IMG/VR virus record: IMGVR_UViG_3300047202_000046
Span: 1-37,281 of that record
Direction: 5' to 3' (one strand)
Source: a virus
DNA: 37,281 bases
In this document: piece by piece, positions 29,936-37,281 of the stretch
Layout: each line of letters starts with the position of its first letter
Numbering within the stretch: position 1 is the stretch's first letter
Program-made: the position numbers and the translations under genes
Notes under the pieces: model-generated
Told to the model about the DNA's origin: nothing
What the model saw: the letters and a program-made list of their open reading frames with translations, nothing else
The model's database searches: none

Positions 29936-30032
29936 ATAACGATTACTCGTAAAGCTCGGTTTTTAATTAGCGCGCTCGGACGCGGTATATATAACGCTCG
30001 CGAACGCGGAGAGCGTGGAGGTTAGTTTCGAA

Positions 30033-30254
30033 ATGACTACTAAAGAGAAAAGAACGTCGTGGAAGCTTAGCGAATGGAACGCGCGCGCTTTACCGTCTAT
30101 GACGCTAGACGAGGTACGACAAGCGCGAGCGTATCTACGAGATAACAACTATCCGAAGCCCGAAGACTGCGAGAACGAAGCGTGTCCTGGCTTTCGACCC
30201 GCGTGTATTGTTGGTATCTGCTATATCGCGACTCGTATGTGCGGAGACTTCTAA
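30033..30254 (+). CDS. Small Cys-rich protein
   Basis: 73 residues from the ATG at 30033 (GGAGG 11 nt upstream; a GTG at 30015 overlaps that site). N-terminal basic helix (KEKRTSWKLSEWNARALPS), then DCENEACPGFRPACIVGICY near the C-terminus, suggesting metal binding. First gene after the non-coding gap. No family. Confidence 0.5.
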   Translation: MTTKEKRTSWKLSEWNARALPSMTLDEVRQARAYLRDNNYPKPEDCENEACPGFRPACIVGICYIATRMCGDF

Positions 30255-30583
30255 TGAAACATAAGCTCGAACTTTATACTCCTAAACTACGTTATGGCGT
30301 AAACGTAACCGTTCGACGCGGTATCGACTGGTACGAGCGCGCGAAAGTCGGAGACGAGATCGAGATATATCGAACAGACGACGAAGCGCCAATCGCTAAA
30401 GGACTTATTAAAGCGATCGACGTAAAGCCATTCCGTAAAGTTACGATACAAGAGCTATTCGACGAACACGACGACGAATGCCATACGCCGCACGGTCTAG
30501 CGTGTTCGCTCTTACGTACTTATCCTGGCTTTACGCTCGACGATATAGTAACCGTAATTCAATTCGAGATTAAATATAAATGA
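30254..30583 (+). CDS. ASCH-domain-like protein
   Basis: 109 residues from the ATG at 30254 (TAATG overlap); an upstream TTG at 30182 would extend it in the wrong context. RAKVGDEIEIYRTDDEAPIA then KVTIQELFDEHDDEC, and VTVIQFEIK at the end, follow the PUA-like ASCH pattern (a small beta barrel that binds RNA or modified bases). Its place beside DNA-modification genes may be meaningful. Confidence 0.6.
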   Translation: MKHKLELYTPKLRYGVNVTVRRGIDWYERAKVGDEIEIYRTDDEAPIAKGLIKAIDVKPFRKVTIQELFDEHDDECHTPHGLACSLLRTYPGFTLDDIVTVIQFEIKYK

Positions 30584-30708
30584 AGTATCAGCGACAATTA
30601 TTTACGATTCAATTCAGCATCTATAACGCGCTCGCTTACAGTTTTATTACAAGTAAGTATCTACTACTTATCGACTTCTTATGGTTCGAATTATATATAG
30701 CGTGGTAA
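30580..30708 (+). CDS. Small hydrophobic protein
   Basis: A 42-residue open frame coupled by ATGA to the ASCH gene. MKYQRQLFTIQF then SKYLLLIDFLWFELYIAW is hydrophobic at the C-terminus. It ends 4 nt before the methyltransferase start. Its function, if any, is unknown. Confidence 0.4.
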   Translation: MKYQRQLFTIQFSIYNALAYSFITSKYLLLIDFLWFELYIAW

Positions 30709-30712
30709 CGGA

Positions 30713-31444
30713 ATGAAGGTTAGCGATTCAAGATTAGTTCAACGGAATCAAATTAGACAATATCTTATCTTAAGTCTATTTCCAGGTATCGATTTACTCG
30801 GTTTCGCTTTCGAGTTAGTTGGCTTCTGCGTTGTGCGTGGACCCGACGTTATCGTTGGTCAAGATATTCGCGACTGGCACGCAACGAAGAAAGTCTTCGA
30901 CGGTATTATCGGAGGCGCGCCTTGTCAGGAATTCAGTGTCGCGAAGAATAGCTTTAATGACTCTAAATTCGGCAATTTATTACCGGAATTCGAGCGCGCA
31001 ATAAGAGAAGCTCAACCGTATTGGTATTTAGCCGAGAATGTTCCGAAAGCGCCATATCCGAATATCGAGGGCTATCACGTTACAACGTATGACTTAGACG
31101 CGGCAGACTTTGGTTCTTGGCAGATGCGACATAGACGCTTCGCTTTCGGTTGTCGCGACGATAAGAAGCTCGATATTAAGCCGTTCGTAGCACGTCGCGA
31201 CGATATTATTCATTGCGTCACCGCGACTAAGTATAAAGGAACTGCAAATGATTCCCGTCGCGCTAGTCGAGACTTTGGAAGACGAATGACTCTCGACGAA
31301 ATTAAAGAAGCTTTCGGACTCGACAAGTCTTGGGATGCTACTGCATTTACAGTCGCAGAGAAATATAGAGCGCTCGGTAATGGTGTTCCGCTTCATTTAG
31401 GTTACGCTATCGCCGATGCTATAAGACGAGCATTATTACTATGA
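30713..31444 (+). CDS. C5-cytosine DNA methyltransferase (Dcm-like)
   Basis: A 243-residue enzyme with motif I SLFPGIDLLGFAFE, catalytic motif IV GAPCQEFS (Cys nucleophile), motif VI ENVPKAP, motif VIII QMRHRRFAFG and motif X ALGNGVPLHLGYAI. The target-recognition region is very short, as in many phage enzymes. It would put 5-methylcytosine in a short sequence I cannot read. No restriction partner is present. ATGA-coupled to the GNAT-ABC gene, so both are translated together. Confidence 0.9.
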   Translation: MKVSDSRLVQRNQIRQYLILSLFPGIDLLGFAFELVGFCVVRGPDVIVGQDIRDWHATKKVFDGIIGGAPCQEFSVAKNSFNDSKFGNLLPEFERAIREAQPYWYLAENVPKAPYPNIEGYHVTTYDLDAADFGSWQMRHRRFAFGCRDDKKLDIKPFVARRDDIIHCVTATKYKGTANDSRRASRDFGRRMTLDEIKEAFGLDKSWDATAFTVAEKYRALGNGVPLHLGYAIADAIRRALLL

Positions 31445-33120
31445 AAGTAAAAACGATTAAACGCCTAGCGAATATGAAGCTCGTAACGTTCGACACCGGA
31501 GAAACGCTTGAGGTTGCGACGTCCGCGCGTGTAAGTAAAGAAGACGAGATCGTTAAGCGCGATCACGGATACTTTGTCATTTGCGATAATGGTGAAGCGC
31601 AAATATCACCAACGTATAGCGTCAAGAAGCTAATGGTGATAGGCGGTTTAATGCTACCTGTCGAGATTAAAGAGCCAACTACCGAGCAAGAGTTTGACGA
31701 TATTGAGTGGCTTCAGAAATTCCACTATCTTGGCGAGCAATGTCTTAAGCTTTCGACGCTTATCGTAACAACGTCTTTACCGAATCTACCGCATACGCTC
31801 GGTTTTATTATTCTAGCGACCGCGCTTAATGCGTGTAAACCAAGAACGCCAGTAGTTAAGATGCTTTGCGAAGACGCTCATTTCGCGCCCGCGTGGTTCG
31901 CGGTACGCTTCGTTCGTGTCGTCGTACACCCGGAGTTTAGAGGTACGGGCGTCGCGAAGCTTCTAATCGAGCAGGCTATCGAATACTCGAAGAAGCGCTT
32001 CGCGATTACAAAACATAAGCCGATTATCGCAGAAATAGTCGCGGCGATGTTACGATACTCGCCGTTCGTCAATCGCTATATGTATTATCTTGGAGATACC
32101 GCCGATGCGAAGACAGCGTTTAATTTAAGCGAACGAGGACTTACACATCAAATAAGTAATAAAGGGAGTAAGTCCTCCGGAGCCAAAAGCTATTATGAGA
32201 ATTATCTAAAGAAAGCGAGAGAGATAGCCGGGAATTTAGATGTATCGATTGATGCGGTCTTCAATATGGTTAAAGACGTGGAGAATCTCGATATAGAGAA
32301 GCGCGTTGATATACAGAAGCTTCTACACTCGCCGAAGCCGTTTTATGCAGTCGGGCTTAATGACGAAGCGAATAAAGTCGTAAAGAGTCTTGCTAAACCA
32401 TCTCCGATCGGCTATCGATCGCGACATCATAGTATATGTACACCAATTATCTTTAAGAGCGTCGAGGTTACGTTCGAAGAAAGCGCAAAAGCGACTGAAC
32501 GTACTCTCGCAGTTCAAGAGGCGTTCGGCGTATCGCCTCGCGGTTGGAAGCAGACCGTCTTAAAAGACTTTACTCTCGAAATAAAGCCCGGTGAGATCGT
32601 TCTCTTAACTGGTATAAGCGGAAGCGGTAAGTCAATCGTCCTTAGAGCGATACAGAATAGACTTCAACTTACGCGAGGGTGGATTATATTTCCTAAAGAC
32701 GCTAAGGTCGCGACGCTCGAAGAAATAAAGAGCGACGAGCCACTAATCGACTTAGTCGGAGAGACGATCGAAGAAGCGTTTTATACGCTTAATAAAGTCG
32801 GACTCGGCGAAGCTAAGCTCTATATGAAACCGTATAAGACACTATCGACTGGACAGAAGTATCGCGCTTGTATCGCGAAGCTTATCGATAGTGACGCGAA
32901 TATCTGGATTGCCGACGAGTTCGGTTCAACGCTCGATATTATAACGGCGAACGTTGTCGCATCTAGCGTTCAGCGCCATTGTCGAAGTACAGGAATTACA
33001 TTTATTGCCGCTTGCGCTAATCCCGAAAGTTATCTTAACTCGCTTAAGCCTGACTATATTATCGACTTGAGCGCTGGTCGAACACGAATAACTAGAATGG
33101 AGCAGACAAATGAAGTCTAA
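31441..33120 (+). CDS. GNAT acetyltransferase fused to ABC-type ATPase (COG2401-like)
   Basis: 559 residues. N-terminal ~1-70 is a small beta domain. ~80-210 is a GNAT-like fold (EWLQKFHYLGEQ; acetyl-CoA loop VVHPEFRGTGVAKLLIEQA). ~335-545 is an ABC ATPase: Walker A GISGSGKS (391-398), signature LSTGQ (468-472), Walker B WIADEFG, D-loop STLD. The H-loop His is absent (AACANPE). I recognise this fusion as COG2401-like, of unknown reaction. GNAT enzymes of phage DNA modification (such as Mom) suggest a role on DNA. No membrane domain, so not a transporter. Confidence 0.8.
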   Translation: MKVKTIKRLANMKLVTFDTGETLEVATSARVSKEDEIVKRDHGYFVICDNGEAQISPTYSVKKLMVIGGLMLPVEIKEPTTEQEFDDIEWLQKFHYLGEQCLKLSTLIVTTSLPNLPHTLGFIILATALNACKPRTPVVKMLCEDAHFAPAWFAVRFVRVVVHPEFRGTGVAKLLIEQAIEYSKKRFAITKHKPIIAEIVAAMLRYSPFVNRYMYYLGDTADAKTAFNLSERGLTHQISNKGSKSSGAKSYYENYLKKAREIAGNLDVSIDAVFNMVKDVENLDIEKRVDIQKLLHSPKPFYAVGLNDEANKVVKSLAKPSPIGYRSRHHSICTPIIFKSVEVTFEESAKATERTLAVQEAFGVSPRGWKQTVLKDFTLEIKPGEIVLLTGISGSGKSIVLRAIQNRLQLTRGWIIFPKDAKVATLEEIKSDEPLIDLVGETIEEAFYTLNKVGLGEAKLYMKPYKTLSTGQKYRACIAKLIDSDANIWIADEFGSTLDIITANVVASSVQRHCRSTGITFIAACANPESYLNSLKPDYIIDLSAGRTRITRMEQTNEV

Positions 33121-33646
33121 AGTAGTACGGATTGCTATCTCCGGTAAGATGTGTAGCGGGAAGTCGACGCTTACGAAGTATCTTATCGAGAAGTACGGCT
33201 TCGACGAATACTGCTTTGCCGCGAAGCTTAAAGAGATTGTTAAAGACTTATTCGGCGTCGAAACGAAGAATCGAAAACTCTTACAGCTCGTTGGCGAAAA
33301 GATGCGTCAAGTTGACTCATACGTCTGGATTAAATATCTCTTTAATAAGCTTCCGAAGACTAAGAACGTAATCGTCTCCGACGTACGCTATCTTAACGAG
33401 ATCGTAACGCTAAAGAACGCTAACTTTAAGACGATACGACTCGAAGTAAGTGAAGACGTACAGCGAGAGCGTATTAAGAAGACGTACGGCGACTTACCGC
33501 AAGAAGCGCTTGAGCATATGAGCGAGATCGCGTTAGACGACTATGACGGATTCGATTATATTCTCGACTCAAATCAATCTAAAGAAATACTCTTTGAAGC
33601 CGTTGACGAGATAATTGGCTCGTTAGAGTTCGAGGAGGAAGTCTAA
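33110..33646 (+). CDS. Deoxynucleoside monophosphate kinase
   Basis: 178 residues with the P-loop GKMCSGKST (residues 12-20) and a helical lid, matching T4 gp1-like dNMP kinases and related phage enzymes. VIVSDVRYLNEIV is a further family-like segment. It would phosphorylate dNMPs, possibly including modified ones, to feed the polymerase. It overlaps the GNAT-ABC gene by 11 nt and the small terminase by 1 nt. Confidence 0.82.
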   Translation: MKSKVVRIAISGKMCSGKSTLTKYLIEKYGFDEYCFAAKLKEIVKDLFGVETKNRKLLQLVGEKMRQVDSYVWIKYLFNKLPKTKNVIVSDVRYLNEIVTLKNANFKTIRLEVSEDVQRERIKKTYGDLPQEALEHMSEIALDDYDGFDYILDSNQSKEILFEAVDEIIGSLEFEEEV

Positions 33647-34107
33647 TGACCGAAAACGATAATAACAAGATCGAGAAACGAGGACGACCTGCAACTCACG
33701 GCGCGTATGTCGCTGGCAGACTCGACGCGCTTACCGAGCAGAAGACGCAAGAAATTCACGACTTAATAAGCGGTGCGAGAACGGTTATCGCGAATACGGA
33801 TAGAATCGCAATCGAATTACTCGCGCGTAATCTCGCGAAGCTTCAGTTATTCGACGAGTATCTTTTCGATCACGGCTTATTTATTACCGACGCTCAAGGA
33901 CAGCCAGGTATTCAACCGCTTCTTAAAGTCTACTGGCAAGCGCTTAACTCAGCGACACGTCTTTGTAGCGCGCTAGGATTGACGACCGAGTCGCGGTTGC
34001 GACTAGGCTTAGAGTTAGCTCGTAGTCAAGATACCTTAGAGCGTATTCAAGACGAGAAGAAGAAACAAGCGAAACAGGATAAAGATGATAACTCAGAAAC
34101 AGATTGA
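33646..34107 (+). CDS. Small terminase subunit (P27-like)
   Basis: 153 residues. RGRPATHG near the N-terminus, a helical middle (IAIELLARNLAKLQLFDEYL then GLFITDAQGQPGIQPLLKVY) and a charged C-terminal helix match P27-type small terminases that recognise phage DNA for packaging. It immediately precedes the large subunit, whose start lies 23 nt inside this gene. Confidence 0.82.
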   Translation: MTENDNNKIEKRGRPATHGAYVAGRLDALTEQKTQEIHDLISGARTVIANTDRIAIELLARNLAKLQLFDEYLFDHGLFITDAQGQPGIQPLLKVYWQALNSATRLCSALGLTTESRLRLGLELARSQDTLERIQDEKKKQAKQDKDDNSETD

Positions 34108-35512
34108 GCGCTACGCGTCCGGTGATATAATCGCTTTTCTCGAAGAACAGTATTACGTACAAGATAAGAAAGGGACGCATCCGATTGTACTCGAAGACTG
34201 GCAGATAAACCAGATAATAAAGCCTTTATTCTACGACTTAGACGAGAACGGTCAACGTAAGTACGATATAGCGCTGATCGGTATGCCAAAGAAGAACGGC
34301 AAGAGCGCTTTCGGCGCAGGCGTCGGTATGTACTTTCTTATCTGCGACGAGCCGATGGGCGAAGTCGTCGTTGCCGCGAACGATAAAGATCAAGCGGCAA
34401 TGATTATCTATAATCGTATTCGTCAATCGATTAAACAGAATCGAGACTTACAACGACTCTGTAAACTCTATAAGTCTAATATCGAAACGACTCAAGGCTC
34501 AAAGTGTTTCGCGGTCGCGCATAACTACGATACCGTCGCAGGACTTAATCCGAATTGTACGCTATTCGACGAGCTTTGGGCGTTCTCCGGTCGCGAGTTC
34601 TTCGACGAATTAACGACTGTTCCGACAAGACTTAATCCGCTAACCGTTATCGTAACGTACGCTGGTTACGAGCAGAACGGTTTACTTTGGGACTTATATC
34701 AAGACGGAATGGCGGGACCAACGCTTCTCGAAGTTCCGAGTAAAGAGATTTATATTAAACGCGGTTATAACGACCCTCGTATGTTCTTCTACTGGTCGCA
34801 CGAGAATCAAGCGTCGTGGGTTAGTAAACAATATCTCGCGTCACAAAGAGCGAGACTTCCGAACGCTACGTATATGCGTCTTCACGAGAATCGCTGGGTC
34901 GCTGACGTCGGACAGTTTATTACCCAGCAAGACATAGAGAGAATTACGAATAATCTCTGGAAGTATCAACAAGTTCCGATGCTCGATAAAGGGTATAAGT
35001 ACGTACTAGCTACCGACTTAGGACTCTCGAACGATAGAACGGCGGTTGCGGTAGTTCATTTCGATATGGAAGATAAGCGAGCTTATTTAGATAATCTTAG
35101 ACTATGGCAAGGGAGTACGGACGAACACGTTCCGATTGACGCGGTTGAAGCGTATATGCTCGAAATGGCTGATAAGTTTCATATTCGCGAGATCGTCGTT
35201 GACCCGTGGCAGTTAGAACATACGATACAGCGAACGCGCGGATTATATCCGGTATACGAGTTTAACTTTGCTACAGAAATGACGCGCTTGTCGCAAGCGC
35301 TCTTTAACGCGATACGTACAGGAACGCTTCAAAGCTACGCGGAAGCTAACGAGTTCTTTACCGAGCTTAAAGCTTCTATCGTAAGACAGACTCCGCGAGG
35401 TTGGAAGTTAGAACACACCGCAAAGTCGAAGAACGATTGTATCGTCGCTGTCGGAATGGCGCTTTTACGTGCATTCCATTTAGCGCAATACTCTCCAATG
35501 ATTTACTCTTAG
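34085..35512 (+). CDS. Large terminase subunit
   Basis: 475 residues, HK97/Terminase_1-like. The ATPase domain has Walker A GMPKKNGKS (66-74), Walker B TLFDELWAF and a coupling region (PTRLNPLTVIVTYAG). The C-terminal nuclease domain has an Asp-rich strand (YVLATDLGLSNDRTAVAVV) and DPWQLEH, the RNase H-like metal-binding pattern. It pumps DNA into the prohead through the portal and cuts it. Confidence 0.94.
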   Translation: MITQKQIERYASGDIIAFLEEQYYVQDKKGTHPIVLEDWQINQIIKPLFYDLDENGQRKYDIALIGMPKKNGKSAFGAGVGMYFLICDEPMGEVVVAANDKDQAAMIIYNRIRQSIKQNRDLQRLCKLYKSNIETTQGSKCFAVAHNYDTVAGLNPNCTLFDELWAFSGREFFDELTTVPTRLNPLTVIVTYAGYEQNGLLWDLYQDGMAGPTLLEVPSKEIYIKRGYNDPRMFFYWSHENQASWVSKQYLASQRARLPNATYMRLHENRWVADVGQFITQQDIERITNNLWKYQQVPMLDKGYKYVLATDLGLSNDRTAVAVVHFDMEDKRAYLDNLRLWQGSTDEHVPIDAVEAYMLEMADKFHIREIVVDPWQLEHTIQRTRGLYPVYEFNFATEMTRLSQALFNAIRTGTLQSYAEANEFFTELKASIVRQTPRGWKLEHTAKSKNDCIVAVGMALLRAFHLAQYSPMIYS

Positions 35513-35524
35513 CGAGGTAACGAT

Positions 35525-37281
35525 ATGACTTTAGTCGATAGAATTAAGTTAGCTCTTAGAGCGTTTCGCGCTTCTCCGGCGATCTTTAACGTTCAGAATG
35601 CATTATATGAAGACGCGAGTATCGGACAAGAAAGTAAGACGATACTCGGCGCGTCTCAAGAGAACTTCTATAAGAATAGTAGCTTCGTTTACGCCTGTAT
35701 TCGTCGTAGAATGGATGCGGTCGCGCGACCTCCGCTTTACGTCTTTAAGCGAGGGGAGTCGTCTCCGCAATTAGAACACCCGTTACAGAAGTTATTAAAT
35801 AAACCGACTCCGTTTCATACTCGCTCAACGCTTCAACGCCGTGTCGAGTTAGCGCTTTGTACTTGGGGTAACGCGCTAGTCGGAATCGAACGCGATAAGC
35901 TCGGTAAACCGTACGAGGCTTGGTGGATGCGTCCTGATGGTATTACGGTCGTGCCAAGTAAGAAGAACTTTATTGACCACTATGAGTATAACGTCGGTGG
36001 CGAGGTATCGAACTGGAATATCGACGAGATATTACATTTTAAGTACGACGACCCGTTTAATCAGACCTGGGGTTTAACTCCGCTTAACGCGGCACGCTTA
36101 ACCGCCGAGTTTGGTATCGACGCTATTACGTCGAATCGTTACTTCTTCCATAACTACGCTATGCCCGCTATTGGCTTAGTAACTAAAGAGCCGGTCACGG
36201 CGACGCAAGCAAAAGAGATACTCGATCGCTGGAATGCTTCGCTCGCGGGCGCGACGAAACAACATAAAACGATGGTACTCGGAGCCGTTGACCCGAAACC
36301 GCTAACGGTTACGCCTAAAGATGCAGAATGGCTCGCGGGTATGAAGTTCGCTCTCGACGATATAGCTCGAATCTTCGGCGTTCCGTCTCCGCTCGTCGGA
36401 GAAGAAAAGGCGGTTTATCGTAATATAAGCGAAGCGGAAGCGTCATTCTGGCGCGAGACGATAATACCAGAGTTACTATACTTCGAAGAAATCTTTAACG
36501 AAGGACTTGTTCCGCTTTATAAAGAAGCAGGTATATACGTTGCGTACGATATAACAGTCGTCGAAGCTTTACGAGAAGACGCTAATACGACCGCGACGCG
36601 ACACGGGCTTTACGTCGATAAGGGTATTAAGACAATCAACGAAGTACGAGAAGAACTCGGTAAGCCACCCGTCGCTTGGGGTAGCGTCTGGTATATGCCG
36701 ATGAATCTATTCCCAGTCGGTAGTTCTAGCGATGCGAAGAACATTACGCCGCCGAGCGAGACGACGAAGACGCAATCGCTTAGTCTAAGAGCGCTCGATA
36801 TTAACGAACAGACGCATTTATTCTTCGACTTCTTTGAGAGCGAGAAGAACGTTATTGCAGAAGCTTATACGGATAATCTAAGAGCGCTAAATAGCTATGA
36901 CTGGTCAAGATGGTATAAGACGCTTGGCGTATCGTATGCGAAGCAAGCGCAAGGCGTTTACAGACGAGCAATTAACGATACTACCGCGCAAACGAAAGTT
37001 ACTATTAGCTTTGAGTTAGCCAATAAACGCGCAGAAGAATGGGCTAATCGATACGTGCTCGAACTTCTTGGCGAGAGTAAGCGCTATCCGCAGTCGATAA
37101 CCGAAGAAACGAGACGAACGCTTGAGCGTCTTATTGATACGAGCCTTAAAGCCGGTGAATCAGTAAACGATATACGCGCTAAGATTCTTGAGAATCCGAT
37201 ATTCAGCGAAGCAAGAGCGGAGATGATAGCACGTACCGAGACTCAGCGAGCTTATAACAAGGGTAATATCGAGGGTTATAA
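35525..37281 (+). CDS. Portal protein fused to MuF-like minor head domain (5' part, continues at base 1)
   Basis: ATG at 35525 with GCGAGG upstream; open to the right edge (585 codons plus 2 bases) and completed by 1-166. Residues ~1-410 are an HK97-type portal (NSSFVYACIRRRMDAVARPP, WGLTPLNAARLT, DIARIFGVPSPLVG). From ~430 the sequence changes to long helices with ARTETQRAYNKGN near the end, which is the start of the SPP1 gp7/MuF minor head domain whose Cys-rich end lies at 1-166. Total 640 residues. Portal and MuF are separate genes in many phages; here they are fused. Confidence 0.92.
   Translation, partial: MTLVDRIKLALRAFRASPAIFNVQNALYEDASIGQESKTILGASQENFYKNSSFVYACIRRRMDAVARPPLYVFKRGESSPQLEHPLQKLLNKPTPFHTRSTLQRRVELALCTWGNALVGIERDKLGKPYEAWWMRPDGITVVPSKKNFIDHYEYNVGGEVSNWNIDEILHFKYDDPFNQTWGLTPLNAARLTAEFGIDAITSNRYFFHNYAMPAIGLVTKEPVTATQAKEILDRWNASLAGATKQHKTMVLGAVDPKPLTVTPKDAEWLAGMKFALDDIARIFGVPSPLVGEEKAVYRNISEAEASFWRETIIPELLYFEEIFNEGLVPLYKEAGIYVAYDITVVEALREDANTTATRHGLYVDKGIKTINEVREELGKPPVAWGSVWYMPMNLFPVGSSSDAKNITPPSETTKTQSLSLRALDINEQTHLFFDFFESEKNVIAEAYTDNLRALNSYDWSRWYKTLGVSYAKQAQGVYRRAINDTTAQTKVTISFELANKRAEEWANRYVLELLGESKRYPQSITEETRRTLERLIDTSLKAGESVNDIRAKILENPIFSEARAEMIARTETQRAYNKGNIEGY

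Larger units (their letters stand above)
29714..30032. other. 319-bp structured non-coding region
   Basis: No supported gene. It contains a hairpin ACGGTA-loop-TACCGT (29743-29759) competing with AAACGGT/ACCGTTT (29741-29747, 29788-29794), a minus-strand GCGCCTTTTCG..TCCT element, a perfect 12-bp palindrome GAGCGCGCGCTC (29893-29904), bipartite-site copy 3 (29911-29935), an AT-rich run TATATATAA near 29987, and the 11-mer CGATTACTCGT (29940-29950) shared with 14601-14611. It ends with the ribosome site GGAGG of the 30033 gene. It could be a replication origin or regulatory region. Confidence 0.5.

Noticed and set aside
31441-33120. ABC transporter
   Set aside because: No membrane segments in the protein or neighbours; the ATPase is fused to a GNAT domain.

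Overview
The window is almost certainly a complete tailed-phage (siphovirus-type, HK97-like head) genome of 37,281 bp, cut open inside one gene. The reading frame leaving the right edge (portal gene, last two bases AA) continues exactly into the left edge (base 1 completes the codon). There it supplies the missing minor-head C-terminus and a stop at 164-166, so the molecule closes as a circle. All protein genes and the single tRNA lie on the + strand, packed with ATGA/TAATG/GTGA overlaps and strong GGAGG-type ribosome sites, with several TTG and GTG starts. The DNA is rich in CpG, with abundant CGA, TCG, GCG and ACG. A bacterial host is implied by the Shine-Dalgarno sites, the sigma-like protein and the integrase. 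I cannot name the host.

Layout. (1) Packaging and head: small terminase 33646, large terminase 34085, portal fused to a MuF/SPP1-gp7-like minor head domain 35525 to 166 across the junction, prohead protease with an extra C-terminal domain 178, major capsid protein 1491, a membrane-anchor-like protein 2842. (2) Connector and tail: 3646, 4415, 4831, tail tube 5344, tail assembly chaperone with a -1 frameshift 6385/6887, tape measure 6884, two tandem paralogous tail proteins 8389 and 8792, a small unknown 9618, tail hub 9937. (3) Lysis and host interface: permuted NlpC/P60-like protein 11046, TSPPY-type DNA methyltransferase 11555, XhlA-like holin candidate 12339, small DUF6899-like and DUF2061-like genes, deoxyribosyltransferase-like protein 13156. 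(4) Control and integration: a terminator and paired sites 13552-13647, HTH protein 13776, tRNA-Ile(GAU) 14376, zinc-ribbon protein 14653, tyrosine integrase 15281. (5) Early/replication: RAMP-like protein 16491, small conserved genes, HNH-like protein, sigma-like factor 17909, Cas4-like nuclease 19838, a possible OB-fold protein 20607, a 1377-residue fused replicase 20996, metallophosphatase 25130. (6) A second structural block (fibre/baseplate-like, 26528-29377) holding a gene with a foreign N-terminal half. (7) A 319-bp non-coding gap, then a DNA-modification block: ASCH protein, C5-cytosine methyltransferase, GNAT-ABC ATPase fusion, dNMP kinase, leading back to the terminases.

Most notable points. 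One polypeptide carries Prim-Pol primase, RecA-type helicase, an HTH, a family-4-like uracil-DNA glycosylase, a 3'-5' exonuclease and a family A polymerase; its polymerase active site departs from consensus at several key residues. A bipartite non-coding site (GCGTCAATCT, nine variable bases, TGTMGC) occurs three times: two copies face each other around a terminator near 13.6 kb and one lies in the 29.7-30.0 kb gap. A second repeat family (GCGCCTTTTCG..TCCTAGCAAG) marks the ends of several transcription units. The C5 methyltransferase, GNAT-ABC and dNMP kinase genes overlap end to end and look like a DNA-modification module.
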